DNA of 64,000 nt from Bog-473 sp963809825 (GTDB lineage Bacteria; Actinomycetota; Acidimicrobiia; Acidimicrobiales; RAAP-2). The notes under the pieces were generated by a model. The model worked only from the letters and a program-made list of their open reading frames with translations, made no database searches and was not told where the DNA came from. The stretch covers positions 434,001 through 498,000 of the forward strand of contig CAWELJ010000002.1 of the NCBI GenBank assembly GCA_963809825.1. The letters are read 5' to 3'. A program made the translations under genes and the position numbers. Below, in pieces: positions 24,706 to 33,342 of this stretch (positions are counted from its first letter, which is position 1; each line of letters opens with the position of its first letter).

Positions 24706-25659
24706 ATGCGCGTCGGCTTGATGATCGGCCCGGAGCGGGGCCGCTACAGCACCAAGGTCGAGCGGCTGCAGGCGGACGCCCGCTGGGCCGAGGAGACCGG
24801 TCTGGCCACCGTGTGGATCCCCCAGATCCCCGACGAGTTCGACGCCCTGACGGCCGCCACCCTGGTGGGTGCCGTCACCAGCCGCATCGAGGTCGGCACC
24901 GCCGTGGTGCCGGTCCAGCCCCGGCACCCGATCGCGCTGGCCCAACAGGTCCTGTCCGTGCAGGCCGTCTGCGGGGGGCGCCTCGCCGTCGGCCTCGGGG
25001 TCTCGCACCACTGGGTGATCGACGAGATGCTCGGCCTGCCCTACGAGCGCCCCGTGGCGACCATGCGTGCCTATCTCGACGTCCTCGGCCGGGCGCTCGC
25101 CGGCCCCGGGCCCGTCGACGTCGAGAACGAGTTCTTCCGGGTGCACAATCCCCTCGACATCACCGACGTCACGCCGACCCCCGTCCTGCTGGCCGCGCTG
25201 GGCCCGCGCATGCTGGCGCTGTGCGGCGGGCGCGCCGACGGGACGATCCTCTGGATGGCGGACGAGCGGGCCATCGCCACCCACGTCGTCCCCAACCTGA
25301 CCCGGGCCGCCGAGGCGGCCGGCCGGCCGGCCCCGCGTGTCGTGGCCGGCATCCCGGTCTGCCTGTGCGCCGACGACGAGATCGAGGCCGCCGTTGCCCG
25401 CACCAACCGCATCCTCGCCGAGGCCGAGGTCTCGCCGAACTACCAGAAGCTCCTCGACCACGGCGATGCCCGCACCGTCGGCGACATCCTGGTCGCCGGC
25501 AGCGAGGCCGCCATCGTGGGGCGCCTGCAGCGCTTCGCCGACGCCGGGGTGACCGACATCTCGGTACGGGTGGTGCCGATCGGCGAGAACCGCGAGGAGC
25601 TGGTCAGCTCGTCGAAGCGGACCCGGGAGTTCCTCGGCGCCCTGGCGGCGTCGCTCTGA
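24706..25659 (+). CDS. LLM-class F420-dependent oxidoreductase
   Basis: A 317-residue TIM-barrel enzyme starting MRVGLMIGPERGRYSTKVERL, with TSRIEVGTAVVPVQPRHP and GGRLAVGLGVSHHWVIDEM. This subgroup is typically F420-dependent. AAGGAACC precedes ATG 24706. It is a single gene that may share its regulatory region with the divergent P450. It probably reduces or oxidises an intermediate of the surrounding pathway. Confidence 0.83.
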   Translation: MRVGLMIGPERGRYSTKVERLQADARWAEETGLATVWIPQIPDEFDALTAATLVGAVTSRIEVGTAVVPVQPRHPIALAQQVLSVQAVCGGRLAVGLGVSHHWVIDEMLGLPYERPVATMRAYLDVLGRALAGPGPVDVENEFFRVHNPLDITDVTPTPVLLAALGPRMLALCGGRADGTILWMADERAIATHVVPNLTRAAEAAGRPAPRVVAGIPVCLCADDEIEAAVARTNRILAEAEVSPNYQKLLDHGDARTVGDILVAGSEAAIVGRLQRFADAGVTDISVRVVPIGENREELVSSSKRTREFLGALAASL

Positions 25660-25681
25660 TCTCTGACGACACGAGCTCTGA

Positions 25682-26644
25682 CTACAGCGGAGCGAAGGCC
25701 GGCAACTGGCGCGCCGCCAGCAGGTCGGCGCCCAGCTCACGGGTGAGTGCGCGGGACGCGCCGAACAGCCCGTCGAGCACGACGACACGCCGCGCCTGGC
25801 GGTGGAACTCGTGCTCGGTGGTGAAGCCGATCCCGGCCAGCACCTGCTGGCAGTGCCGGGAGGCCGTCCGGGCGCCGCGCCCGGCCAGTGCCTTGGCCAC
25901 CGCCGCCGCGACCGGCGCGCGGTCCTCCCACGCCGCGTCCAGCACACTCTCCGCCGCCTCGATGGCCACCAGCGTCTCGGCCAGACGGTGCCGCACCGCC
26001 TGGAACCGGGCCACGGGCTGCCCGAACTGGACGCGTGCGAGCGCGTGCTGCCGGGCCAGCTCCAGCATCGTCCGGGCGGCGCCGACCAGCTCGTAGCCGA
26101 CGGCCAGCTGGGCCAGCGCCACCGACGCCGGCCAGGACGGGGCCACGACCTCGGGCGCCGACGCGCCTTTCGGCACCGTCCCGTGCACCTCCACCAGCCC
26201 GAGCTCGGGATCGATCCCGTGCACGGGCCGCAGCCTCAGCCCGGTCGTCGGCACGCAGAAGGCCACCTCCGTGTTGACCGCCCGGGCGACGACCACGGCG
26301 GTGGTAGCGGCCGCCAGGCCCGACGTCCCGAGCCCGCGGACCACCAGGCGGTCGCGGTCGAGCTCGCCCGGCGGGTCCCAGCGGCCGAGCGCCGGCAGCA
26401 CGAACCCCGACGACGAGGGGACGTCGAGCCCCATGGCGCAGGCGAGGACCCGGTCGAGCGCGGAGGACGAGGCGTGGGCGGAGCCCTGGAGGGCGAAGAA
26501 GACGGAGACGGCCTCCCGCGTGTCGTGCGTCAGGGCGTCGGGCCAGCCGAGCTCGAGCAGGGCGGCATCGAGCGCGCCGCCGGTGTGCGCCTCCACGGCG
26601 TGGCGCAGGCCCCGCTCGAACACCTCCCTCTCCGCGCGGTCCAT
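25682..26644 (-). CDS. Acyl-CoA dehydrogenase-like subunit, short form
   Basis: A 320-residue, N-terminally shortened acyl-CoA dehydrogenase homologue. The C-terminal part has RVQFGQPVARFQAVRHRLAE and CQQVLAGIGFTTEHEFHRQARR, the counterpart of the HGGIG block with the His-Gly changed to Leu-Ala. It lacks the EPxxGSD loop and the GGTxxIQ end, which are present in the upstream gene 26644-27774. It is most likely the minor subunit of a heteromeric dehydrogenase. The start ATG shares its A with the upstream TGA (TGATG). Confidence 0.82.
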   Translation of the reverse strand: MDRAEREVFERGLRHAVEAHTGGALDAALLELGWPDALTHDTREAVSVFFALQGSAHASSSALDRVLACAMGLDVPSSSGFVLPALGRWDPPGELDRDRLVVRGLGTSGLAAATTAVVVARAVNTEVAFCVPTTGLRLRPVHGIDPELGLVEVHGTVPKGASAPEVVAPSWPASVALAQLAVGYELVGAARTMLELARQHALARVQFGQPVARFQAVRHRLAETLVAIEAAESVLDAAWEDRAPVAAAVAKALAGRGARTASRHCQQVLAGIGFTTEHEFHRQARRVVVLDGLFGASRALTRELGADLLAARQLPAFAPL

Positions 26645-27774
26645 CAGCGATCGCTCCCGAGGTCGAGCAGCCGGCGGGCGATGATGTTGCGCTGGATCTC
26701 CGCCGTCCCGCCGTAGATCGTGGCGGCGCGCGAGTACAGGTACTCCCGCCGCCACCGCGCCGCGTCCGGGCCGTCACCGGTGGCGACGTCGGTCGACAGG
26801 CCGTCGGCCACCAGGTCGAACACCGCCTGCTCGGCCGTGGCCACCAGCACCTTGTCGACCGAGGTCTCGGCCCCGAGCCGCTCCCCCGCGGCGAGCCGGC
26901 GCTGCGTGGCGCGGGAGCGGGCCCGCAGCGCGAAGAGGAGCTGTGCGACCTCGCCCACCTCGGCCGGCTCGAGCGCGCCGGCGGGGGCGGCCCCGAGCAG
27001 TCCCGCCAGGCGACGCTGGAGGTAGGCGACGCGGTGCCACAGGGCGGTGCTGCGCTCGTAGGGGAGGAGGTCCATGGCCACCGACCAGCCCTGGCCCTCG
27101 GCGCCCAGGGTGCGGTCGAAGGGGACGGCGACGTCGTCGAAGAACACCTCGGAGAACTCGGGGGCGCCGTGCATCGTCTCGATCGGCCGCACCCCGACTC
27201 CCGCGCTGTCCATGTCGACGAACAGCGCCGTGATGCCCCGGTGGAGCGAGTCGGGCGCACCGGTGCGGGTCAGGAGCACGCAGCGCTGGGCGTACTGGGC
27301 CAGGCTCGTCCAGACCTTCTGGCCGCTGACGCGCCATCCGCCGTCGGTCCGGGTGGCGCGGCAGGTGAGCGCGGCCAGGTTGCTGCCGGTGCCGGGCTCC
27401 GAGAAGCCCTGGCACCAGGTCTCGTCGCCCCGCAGGAGCCGCGGCACCATGGTGGCCGCGAGCTCGGGCGCGGCGTAGTCGATCATCGTCGGCGCCAGGA
27501 CCTCGGTCATGGAGTAGATGCCCGGCTCGACCAGGCCCCGGAAGGTCAGCGCCTCGCCGAGGTAGGCGCGCAGCAGGCTCGAGCCGCCCAGGCCGCCGAC
27601 GCGCTCGGGCCAACCCCGGCGCATGAACCCGGCGTCGTAGGTCAGGCGCTTGACCACGGCCAGCTGCGCCATCTGCTCGTCGAGCGTCGCCCCGGCTGCG
27701 TCCGCGGGCCTGAGCAGGTGGTCGTTCTGGTCGAGCCAGTCGTCGAGCGACCGCCGGAACTCGTCGAGCTCCAT
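26644..27774 (-). CDS. Acyl-CoA dehydrogenase subunit
   Basis: A 376-residue dehydrogenase with CQGFSEPGTGSNLA, WRVSGQKVWTSLAQYAQRCVLL and the C-terminal TIYGGTAEIQRNIIARRLLDL. It pairs with the short subunit downstream. ATG 27774 (MELDEFRRSL) is preferred over an upstream start at 27843, because the extra residues would overlap the preceding SnoaL-like gene. It belongs to a minus-strand run with that gene and the flavoreductase. Confidence 0.87.
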   Translation of the reverse strand: MELDEFRRSLDDWLDQNDHLLRPADAAGATLDEQMAQLAVVKRLTYDAGFMRRGWPERVGGLGGSSLLRAYLGEALTFRGLVEPGIYSMTEVLAPTMIDYAAPELAATMVPRLLRGDETWCQGFSEPGTGSNLAALTCRATRTDGGWRVSGQKVWTSLAQYAQRCVLLTRTGAPDSLHRGITALFVDMDSAGVGVRPIETMHGAPEFSEVFFDDVAVPFDRTLGAEGQGWSVAMDLLPYERSTALWHRVAYLQRRLAGLLGAAPAGALEPAEVGEVAQLLFALRARSRATQRRLAAGERLGAETSVDKVLVATAEQAVFDLVADGLSTDVATGDGPDAARWRREYLYSRAATIYGGTAEIQRNIIARRLLDLGSDR

Positions 27775-27784
27775 CAGGGCTCCA

Positions 27785-28216
27785 TCAGTCGGTCGTCGGC
27801 GAAGGACGCGTCGGATCGTGCGGCCGCCCGGCGTCACGGGCACCGTTGCGGCGGAGGAACGTCATCGACCGCGTGCGCAGCCGCCAGCCCCCGTCGGTGC
27901 GCCGGTAGGTGTCGGTGTACCAGCCGATCCGCATGTCGTGGGTCGTCTGCTCGACGAAGCACAGGGGCTGCTGCCCGGTCCCGGCGTCGCCGTCGATCTC
28001 CACCACGGCGGGCCCCACCAGGAACAGGCCCTTGGGCGCGGCCGCCACCAGCGCAGGGAAGTCGTCGAGGCGGTAGGTGTCCCCGAAGGCGCTGTAGGTG
28101 CCGTCGGGGGTGAAGACCTCCACGACGCTGTCGATGTCGTCCTTGGTCATGCCGAGGGCGTAGCGGGCCAGCAGCTGCTGGATCTCGAGCACGTCGTCGG
28201 CCGGCGCGCCGCCCAT
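27785..28216 (-). CDS. SnoaL-like (NTF2-fold) protein
   Basis: A 143-residue NTF2-like protein with EIQQLLARYALGMTKDDIDSVVEVFTPDG and a C-terminal WYTDTYRRTDGGWRLRTRSM block. This fold includes sterol isomerases, dehydratases and ring-hydroxylating dioxygenase beta-type subunits; no diagnostic catalytic residues allow a choice. The ATG shares one base with the flavoreductase stop (TGATG). A Rieske alpha subunit at 33343 has no beta subunit beside it, so this protein is one candidate partner. Confidence 0.75.
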   Translation of the reverse strand: MGGAPADDVLEIQQLLARYALGMTKDDIDSVVEVFTPDGTYSAFGDTYRLDDFPALVAAAPKGLFLVGPAVVEIDGDAGTGQQPLCFVEQTTHDMRIGWYTDTYRRTDGGWRLRTRSMTFLRRNGARDAGRPHDPTRPSPTTD

Positions 28217-29262
28217 CACGCGTCCTCGTAGACCACGTGCACGGACGGGCCGTCCGGGACGGCCTGGCAGGTGAGGACCCAGCCCTCGGCGACCTCGTCG
28301 TCGGTGAGCGCGTTGTTCACGTGCATGGTGGCCGTGCCCTCGACGAGCCGCGCCATGCAGGTGGCGCAGCTCCCCGCCTCGCAGGAGAAGGGTGGGGCCA
28401 TCCCCATCTGGCGCGCCGTCTGCAGGATGGTGGTGCCGGGGCGGTGCTCGGTCGAGTCGGTCCGCCCCGACAGCTCGATCGTGACCCGCGACGCCACGGC
28501 CGTCGAGAAGGGCGGGAGCGGCTCGATCACCTGCTCCGCCGGGGTGAACCGCTCGATGTGGATCCGGTCCCCGGGGACGCCGCCGTCCCGGAGCGCCCGC
28601 TCGACGACGTCCATGAACGGCCCGGGCCCGCACACGTAGAACTGCGCGTCCCAGTCGGCGCCCGCGAAGTCGCGGACGGACGCCGCGGTGGCGAGCCCGT
28701 GCTCGGCATCGAGGTGGTGCGACACGACGAGGCGCCCGCCGTAGGCCGCCCCGAGGTCGTCGAGTTCCGCCGCGAAGATGACGGCGTCGCGGTCGCGGTT
28801 GGCGTAGAAGAGGCGCACGGTGCGCGCCGTCGTCGTGAGCGCGGTCTTCAACAGCGAGTGCACGGGTGTGATCCCGCTCCCGGCGCTGAAGGCGATCACG
28901 TCCTCCTCGCCCCCGGTGAGGCAGAAGACCCCGGCCGGCCTGGTCACCTCGACCGTGTCGCCCTCGGCCAGCCGGTCGAGCAGGAAGTTCGACACCACGC
29001 CGCCGTCGGTCCGCTTGACGGTGACCTGCAGTTCGGGGTCGACCGCCGGCGAGGAGGACATGGAGTAGCACCGCAGGTGCGGGCGGCCGTCCACCCGCAC
29101 CCGGAAGGTGCAGAACTGCCCCGCCCGGTAGGCGAACGCCGGCCGGAGCTCGGGGGGGACGTCGAGCACGAACGAGCTCGCGTCGGCGGTCTCGGGGATG
29201 ACCCGGGCGACGGACAGCGGGTGGAACCCGTGGTCGTGCCCCGTCTCCGTTGTGCCTGCCAT
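28216..29262 (-). CDS. FAD/2Fe-2S ferredoxin reductase (KshB/phenylacetate-oxygenase type)
   Basis: A 348-residue electron-transfer flavoprotein for an oxygenase. Domain order: FAD-binding barrel (LRCYSMSSSP), NAD(P) domain (FSAGSGITPVHSLL, YVCGPGPFMDVVERAL), and a C-terminal plant-type 2Fe-2S domain with the ligands in CEAGSCATC and a final Cys in VLTCQ. It resembles KshB, the reductase of 3-ketosteroid 9-alpha-hydroxylase. ATG 29262 is preferred; ATG 29280 or 29307 would lie on top of a TATAGA -10 (29289-29284 on this strand). It could feed the Rieske oxygenase and P450s here. Confidence 0.9.
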   Translation of the reverse strand: MAGTTETGHDHGFHPLSVARVIPETADASSFVLDVPPELRPAFAYRAGQFCTFRVRVDGRPHLRCYSMSSSPAVDPELQVTVKRTDGGVVSNFLLDRLAEGDTVEVTRPAGVFCLTGGEEDVIAFSAGSGITPVHSLLKTALTTTARTVRLFYANRDRDAVIFAAELDDLGAAYGGRLVVSHHLDAEHGLATAASVRDFAGADWDAQFYVCGPGPFMDVVERALRDGGVPGDRIHIERFTPAEQVIEPLPPFSTAVASRVTIELSGRTDSTEHRPGTTILQTARQMGMAPPFSCEAGSCATCMARLVEGTATMHVNNALTDDEVAEGWVLTCQAVPDGPSVHVVYEDA

Positions 29263-29376
29263 CGGCCGCGAAACCGCCATAATTCTATACGATAATGCAG
29301 TTCTCACTCACGGGCAACGAGGCTGGCCGCGCTCGGGGGGGCGTGCCATAGTGCGGGGCGGACAGAAGGAGGCCCG

Positions 29377-31044
29377 GTGGGGAAGCGTCCCGGCACAGGT
29401 GCGGACAGGTGGGCGTTGCGGTCGGTGCCCGAGGGCCAGGCCCGCCGCTACCTCGCCGAGGGCTGGTGGAACGACGCCACGCTCGGCGTCACCGTGGCCG
29501 AGGGTCTGGCCCGGCTGGGCGCCGAGACGTTCCAGGTGCACTCGAAGGTGCGGCCGTGGGCCGGCACGTTCGCCGACGTGGACCGGGCCGCCCGGGCCCT
29601 GGCCGGGGCCCTGCGGGCCCGGGGGATCGGGCCGGGGTCGGTGATCGTCGTCCAGCTCCCCAACTGGGTGGAGGCCGCCGTCTCGTTCTGGGCCGCCGCC
29701 TACGTGGGCGCCGTCGTGATCCCGGTCGTCCACTTCTACGGCGCCAAGGAAGTGGAGTACATCCTCGGGGCGACGTCGCCCGACGTGGTGGTCACCACCG
29801 GCCGCTTCGGCCACAACGACTACCTGGCGGCGTACACCGAACTGTTGCGGCAGCACCCCGTCCCCCTGTGGCTGGTGGCGCCCGACGGGGGCACCGACCG
29901 CGCCCTCCCGCCGGGTGCGACGGCGTTCGGGTCGCTGCTGGACGGGGAGCCCGCCGCCGCCCCCGCCGCCATCGACCCGGGCGCACCGGCGATCGTCGGC
30001 TTCACCTCGGGGACGACGCGCGACCCCAAGGGCGTGGTGCACTCCCACCGCACGATCGGGTGTGAGGCCCGGCAGCTGGACTACATGTTCCCCAGGGGCG
30101 GTCCCCCGGGGATCACCGGTGCGCCCGTGGGGCACTTCATCGGGATGCTCAACGCGTTCCTGACGCCGCTGCTCCGCCAGCGCCCCGTGCACCTGGTCGA
30201 CGTGTGGGACCCGGGCGAGGTGCTGCGCCTGATGAGCGAGGAGGGGCTCGGTGTCGGCGGTGGCGCGACGTACTTCCTGACCAGCCTGCTCGACCACCCC
30301 GACTTCACGGCGCGGCACCTGGCCCAGATGCCGTTCGCGGGCCTCGGGGGGTCGCCGGTCCCGGTGGCGGTGACGGAACGGGCGACGAAGCTCGGCATCC
30401 GCGTCTTCCGCTCCTACGGCAGCACCGAGCATCCGTCCATCACCGGGTGCCTGCTGGGCGACGACGAGGTCAAGCGTCTGACCACCGACGGCGCCCCGTT
30501 GCCGGGCGTCGAGCTGCGGCTCACCGAGGACGGCGAGATCCTGAGCCGGGGCCCGGACTGCTTCGTCGGCTACACCGACGCCGCGCTGACGGCGCGCGCC
30601 TTCGACACGGAGGGGTGGTACCACACGGGCGACGTCGGCCGGCTGGACGCCGACGGCTATCTCACCATCACCGACCGCATCTCCGACATCATCATCCGCG
30701 GCGGCGAGAACATCAGCGCCGCCGAGATCGAGGAGCTGGTGGCGGGCATGGACGCCGTCGCCGAGGTTTGCGTCGTGGCCGAGCCCGACGCCCGCCTCGG
30801 CGAGCACGCGGCAGCGGTCGTGCGCCTCCGCGCCGGCGCCGCGGCGCCGTCGCTCGAGGAGGTCCGCCGCCACCTCGACGCGGCGGGCCTGGCCCGCCAG
30901 AAGTGGCCGGAGTCGATCGTCGCCGTCCGCGAGTTCCCCCGCACGCCGTCGGGGAAGGTCCAGAAATTCCGCCTGCGCCAGCAGCTGCGGGAGGCGGCCC
31001 CGGAGACGGTGACCGATGAAAACGCTATTCTTGAAAACCAGTAG
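29377..31044 (+). CDS. Acyl-CoA synthetase (AMP-binding family)
   Basis: A 555-residue ligase activating a carboxylic acid. The P-loop-like core is GFTSGTTRDPKGVVHSH, followed by RSYGSTEHPSITG, GWYHTGDVGRLDADGYL, IIRGGENISAAEIEEL and the catalytic lysine in TPSGKVQKFRL. The overall pattern resembles cyclohexanecarboxylate- or short aryl-acid-CoA ligases. GTG 29377 follows AGAAGGAGG. Its 3' end overlaps a motif upstream of the TauD gene. It leads a plus-strand run through 33261. Confidence 0.9.
   Translation: MGKRPGTGADRWALRSVPEGQARRYLAEGWWNDATLGVTVAEGLARLGAETFQVHSKVRPWAGTFADVDRAARALAGALRARGIGPGSVIVVQLPNWVEAAVSFWAAAYVGAVVIPVVHFYGAKEVEYILGATSPDVVVTTGRFGHNDYLAAYTELLRQHPVPLWLVAPDGGTDRALPPGATAFGSLLDGEPAAAPAAIDPGAPAIVGFTSGTTRDPKGVVHSHRTIGCEARQLDYMFPRGGPPGITGAPVGHFIGMLNAFLTPLLRQRPVHLVDVWDPGEVLRLMSEEGLGVGGGATYFLTSLLDHPDFTARHLAQMPFAGLGGSPVPVAVTERATKLGIRVFRSYGSTEHPSITGCLLGDDEVKRLTTDGAPLPGVELRLTEDGEILSRGPDCFVGYTDAALTARAFDTEGWYHTGDVGRLDADGYLTITDRISDIIIRGGENISAAEIEELVAGMDAVAEVCVVAEPDARLGEHAAAVVRLRAGAAAPSLEEVRRHLDAAGLARQKWPESIVAVREFPRTPSGKVQKFRLRQQLREAAPETVTDENAILENQ
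31020..31043 (+). promoter_or_regulatory. Motif shared with the region upstream of the 41645 amidohydrolase
   Basis: AAACGCTA (31020-31027) begins a 24-bp match to 41568-41591. 16 bases are identical and the differences are transitions. Within it TATT-N10-AGTA (31026-31043) is an imperfect inverted repeat. Both copies end about 50 bp before a start codon. Candidate operator. Confidence 0.45.
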
Positions 31045-31092
31045 TGTGCCTCTTGTCCACCTCGACCTGCCCACCGAAATGAAGGACGCCCC

Positions 31093-31923
31093 ATGACAGC
31101 GGTGACGACGGAACAGCTCGGCGCGACGGTCGGGGTGCAGATCACCGGGGTGGACCCGGCGCAGCTGCTCGGGGACGCCACGCTCCCGGCGCGGCTCCTC
31201 GACACGCTCGACACCCACGGCGTCCTGGTCTTCCGCGACCTGCATCTCGACGATGCCACGCAGGTGGCGTTCAGCAAGCGGCTGGGCCGGGTGGAGGTCT
31301 TCGGCAAGGGCGTGCACCCCGAGATCTTCCGGATCACGCTCGACCCGGCCAAGAATCCCATGGCCCCCTACCTGCGCGGGACCTTCGACTGGCACATCGA
31401 CGGGTGCACCGACGACGTCCCGATCATGGCGACGATCCTCAGCGCCCACGCCGTGGCCGAGTCGGGGGGCGAGACCGAGTTCGCCAGCACGTACACCGCC
31501 TTCGACGACCTCGGCGACGAGGAGAAGGAGCGCTGCCTGTCGTTGCGGGTCGTCCACTCCTTCGAGGCTGCGCAACGGATGATCAATCACGACCCGACGC
31601 CCGAAGAGCTCGCCCTCTGGCGGAAGCGGCCGTCGAAGGAGCACCCGCTGGTCTGGACGCACGCGTCGGGGCGGCGCTCGCTGGTGCTCGGGGCGACGAC
31701 GTCGCACGTGGCGGGCATGGGCAGGGACGAGGGTCGGGCGCTGCTCGATGACCTCCTGACGCGATCGACGACGCCGGATCGCGTCTACCGCCACCACTGG
31801 GCCGTCGGCGACCTGGTGATCTGGGACAACCGCGGGGTGCTGCACCGGGCGTGCCCCTATGACGCGGCGTCGCCGCGGGACATGCACCGCACGACCCTGC
31901 ACGGAGAGGAGCCGATCAAGTGA
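31093..31923 (+). CDS. TauD/TfdA-family 2-oxoglutarate-dependent dioxygenase
   Basis: A 276-residue Fe(II)/2-oxoglutarate oxygenase. The facial triad is visible: HxD in FDWHIDGCT and the distal His in VLHRACPYD, with the 2-oxoglutarate-binding Arg in MHRTTLHG. Family members hydroxylate and thereby cleave sulfonates or aryloxy acids, or hydroxylate alkyl acids. ATG 31093 is followed at its end by a GTGA overlap with the SDR gene. Confidence 0.9.
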   Translation: MTAVTTEQLGATVGVQITGVDPAQLLGDATLPARLLDTLDTHGVLVFRDLHLDDATQVAFSKRLGRVEVFGKGVHPEIFRITLDPAKNPMAPYLRGTFDWHIDGCTDDVPIMATILSAHAVAESGGETEFASTYTAFDDLGDEEKERCLSLRVVHSFEAAQRMINHDPTPEELALWRKRPSKEHPLVWTHASGRRSLVLGATTSHVAGMGRDEGRALLDDLLTRSTTPDRVYRHHWAVGDLVIWDNRGVLHRACPYDAASPRDMHRTTLHGEEPIK

Positions 31924-32687
31924 CGGCCGATCATGTGACGACAGTGCGAACGGCAATCGTGACCGGCGGGGCGTCGGGGATCGGGCTCGCCATCGCCGAG
32001 AGGCTGGCGGCGGAGAACGACGCCGTGGCGATCTTCGACCGCGACGGCGCGGCCGCCGCGACGGCGGCGGCCAAGATCGTGGCGGCGGGCGGCAGCGCGG
32101 TCGGCGTCGAGGTCGACGTCACCGACCGGGCGCAGATCGACGCCGGCGTGGCCACGGTGCGCGCCGCTCTCGGCCGGCCCACCATCCTGGTCAACAGCGC
32201 CGGGATGGAGGGATTCGACCCCTTCCTCAAGATCAGCGCCGAGAAGTGGAACCGCATCCTCGCCGTGAACCTGACCGGGACCTTCGACTGCTGCCAGGCG
32301 GTCGTGCCGGACATGATCGAGGAGGGCTGGGGCCGCATCGTCAACATCTCGTCGTCGAGCGCGCAGGGCGGCCAGCCGCTCATGACGCACTACGTCGCAT
32401 CCAAGGCCGGCGTCATCGGCTTCACCAAGGCGCTCGCGCTCGAGCTCGGCCCCAGGGGGATCACGGTGAACACGATCCCACCCGGGTTCATCGACACCCC
32501 GATGCTCCGGGGCTCCGAGCGCAAGGGCCGCCTCGGCGAGGGCGTCGAGCACCACGCGTCGCTCACACCGGTGCGCCGAGTGGGGCGGCCCGAGGACATC
32601 GCAGCTGCGTGCGCGTTCCTCGTGCGCGAGGAGGCCAGCTACATCACGGGGCAGGTCATCGGCGTCAACGGCGGCCGGAACACCTGA
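31920..32687 (+). CDS. Short-chain dehydrogenase/reductase
   Basis: A 255-residue classical SDR oxidising or reducing a hydroxy/keto group with NAD(P). It has TGGASGIGLAIAERL, NSAGMEGF, SSSSAQGG and the catalytic YVASK, ending in GQVIGVNGGRNT. The start GTG 31920 overlaps the TauD stop (GTGA). The profile resembles 3-hydroxyacyl-CoA or 2-hydroxycyclohexanecarboxyl-CoA dehydrogenases, consistent with the ligase upstream. Confidence 0.9.
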   Translation: MTADHVTTVRTAIVTGGASGIGLAIAERLAAENDAVAIFDRDGAAAATAAAKIVAAGGSAVGVEVDVTDRAQIDAGVATVRAALGRPTILVNSAGMEGFDPFLKISAEKWNRILAVNLTGTFDCCQAVVPDMIEEGWGRIVNISSSSAQGGQPLMTHYVASKAGVIGFTKALALELGPRGITVNTIPPGFIDTPMLRGSERKGRLGEGVEHHASLTPVRRVGRPEDIAAACAFLVREEASYITGQVIGVNGGRNT

Positions 32688-32688
32688 C

Positions 32689-33261
32689 GTGGCGCGGCTC
32701 ACGCCTCTCCCGCCCCGGGAATGGCCCGAGGCGATGCGCGCCGCCCTGGCGGCGTTGCGCCCGGCCGACGCCCGTCACCCCCGCCTCGAGACCGAGGGCC
32801 GGCCCAAGGCACTGAACGCGCTCGGGACGTTGGCCCGGCACCCCGAGCTGACCAAGGCCTTCAACACCTTCAACGGGTACATCCTCTTCTCGTCGACGCT
32901 GACCCCGCGCCAGCGCGAGCTGCTCGTGCTCCGCGTCGCTGCGCTCCGGAGGTCGGACTACGAGTGGGAGCAGCACCGCGTGCTCGCGGGCGACGTGGGC
33001 CTGGGGCCCGACGAGGTGGCCGGGATCGCCGAGGGCCCGGGCGCGCCCGGATGGTCCCCCCTGGACCGGGCCATGCTCTCGGCGGTCGACGAGCTGATCG
33101 GCGAGGGGGAGATCGCGGACGCCACCTGGCAGCGCCTGACGGAGGAGCTCGACGAGCAGCAGGTCATGGACCTGGTCTTCACGGTCGGCGCCTACGAGAT
33201 CCTGGCCCTGGCCTTCCGGTCCTTCGGGATCGAGCTCGACGACGACCTCCGGCGGAAATGA
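32689..33261 (+). CDS. Carboxymuconolactone-decarboxylase-family protein without CxxC
   Basis: A 190-residue all-helical CMD/AhpD-fold protein (ELLVLRVAALRRSDYEWEQHRVLA). The CxxC of AhpD-type peroxidase members is absent; RSDYEWEQH occupies that place, with the conserved E and H kept as in decarboxylase-like members. GTG 32689 lies 1 bp after the SDR stop. It probably acts as a lactone decarboxylase, hydrolase or unknown accessory in the same pathway. Confidence 0.8.
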   Translation: MARLTPLPPREWPEAMRAALAALRPADARHPRLETEGRPKALNALGTLARHPELTKAFNTFNGYILFSSTLTPRQRELLVLRVAALRRSDYEWEQHRVLAGDVGLGPDEVAGIAEGPGAPGWSPLDRAMLSAVDELIGEGEIADATWQRLTEELDEQQVMDLVFTVGAYEILALAFRSFGIELDDDLRRK

Positions 33262-33287
33262 TCTTCTCATATTTGAAGATCTATGAT
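33260..33287 (+). promoter_or_regulatory. Perfect inverted repeat and -10 upstream of the Rieske oxygenase
   Basis: GATCTTC (33260-33266) and GAAGATC (33275-33281) form a perfect 7-bp inverted repeat with an 8-nt AT-rich spacer, followed at once by TATGAT (33282-33287), a good -10. A repressor bound here would block the promoter. The TTC-N8-GAA core recurs at 35026-35039, before the TetR gene. Confidence 0.65.
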
Positions 33288-33342
33288 ATCGTGACCCGTT
33301 TCGAACCCGAACTGCCGTCTCGCACCTGAACTGGAGGAAGGC

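Noticed and set aside
29308..31956. An 882-residue antisense open frame
   Set aside because: It is opposite a ligase and a TauD gene with full catalytic motifs. Long antisense frames are expected in very GC-rich DNA with biased third positions.
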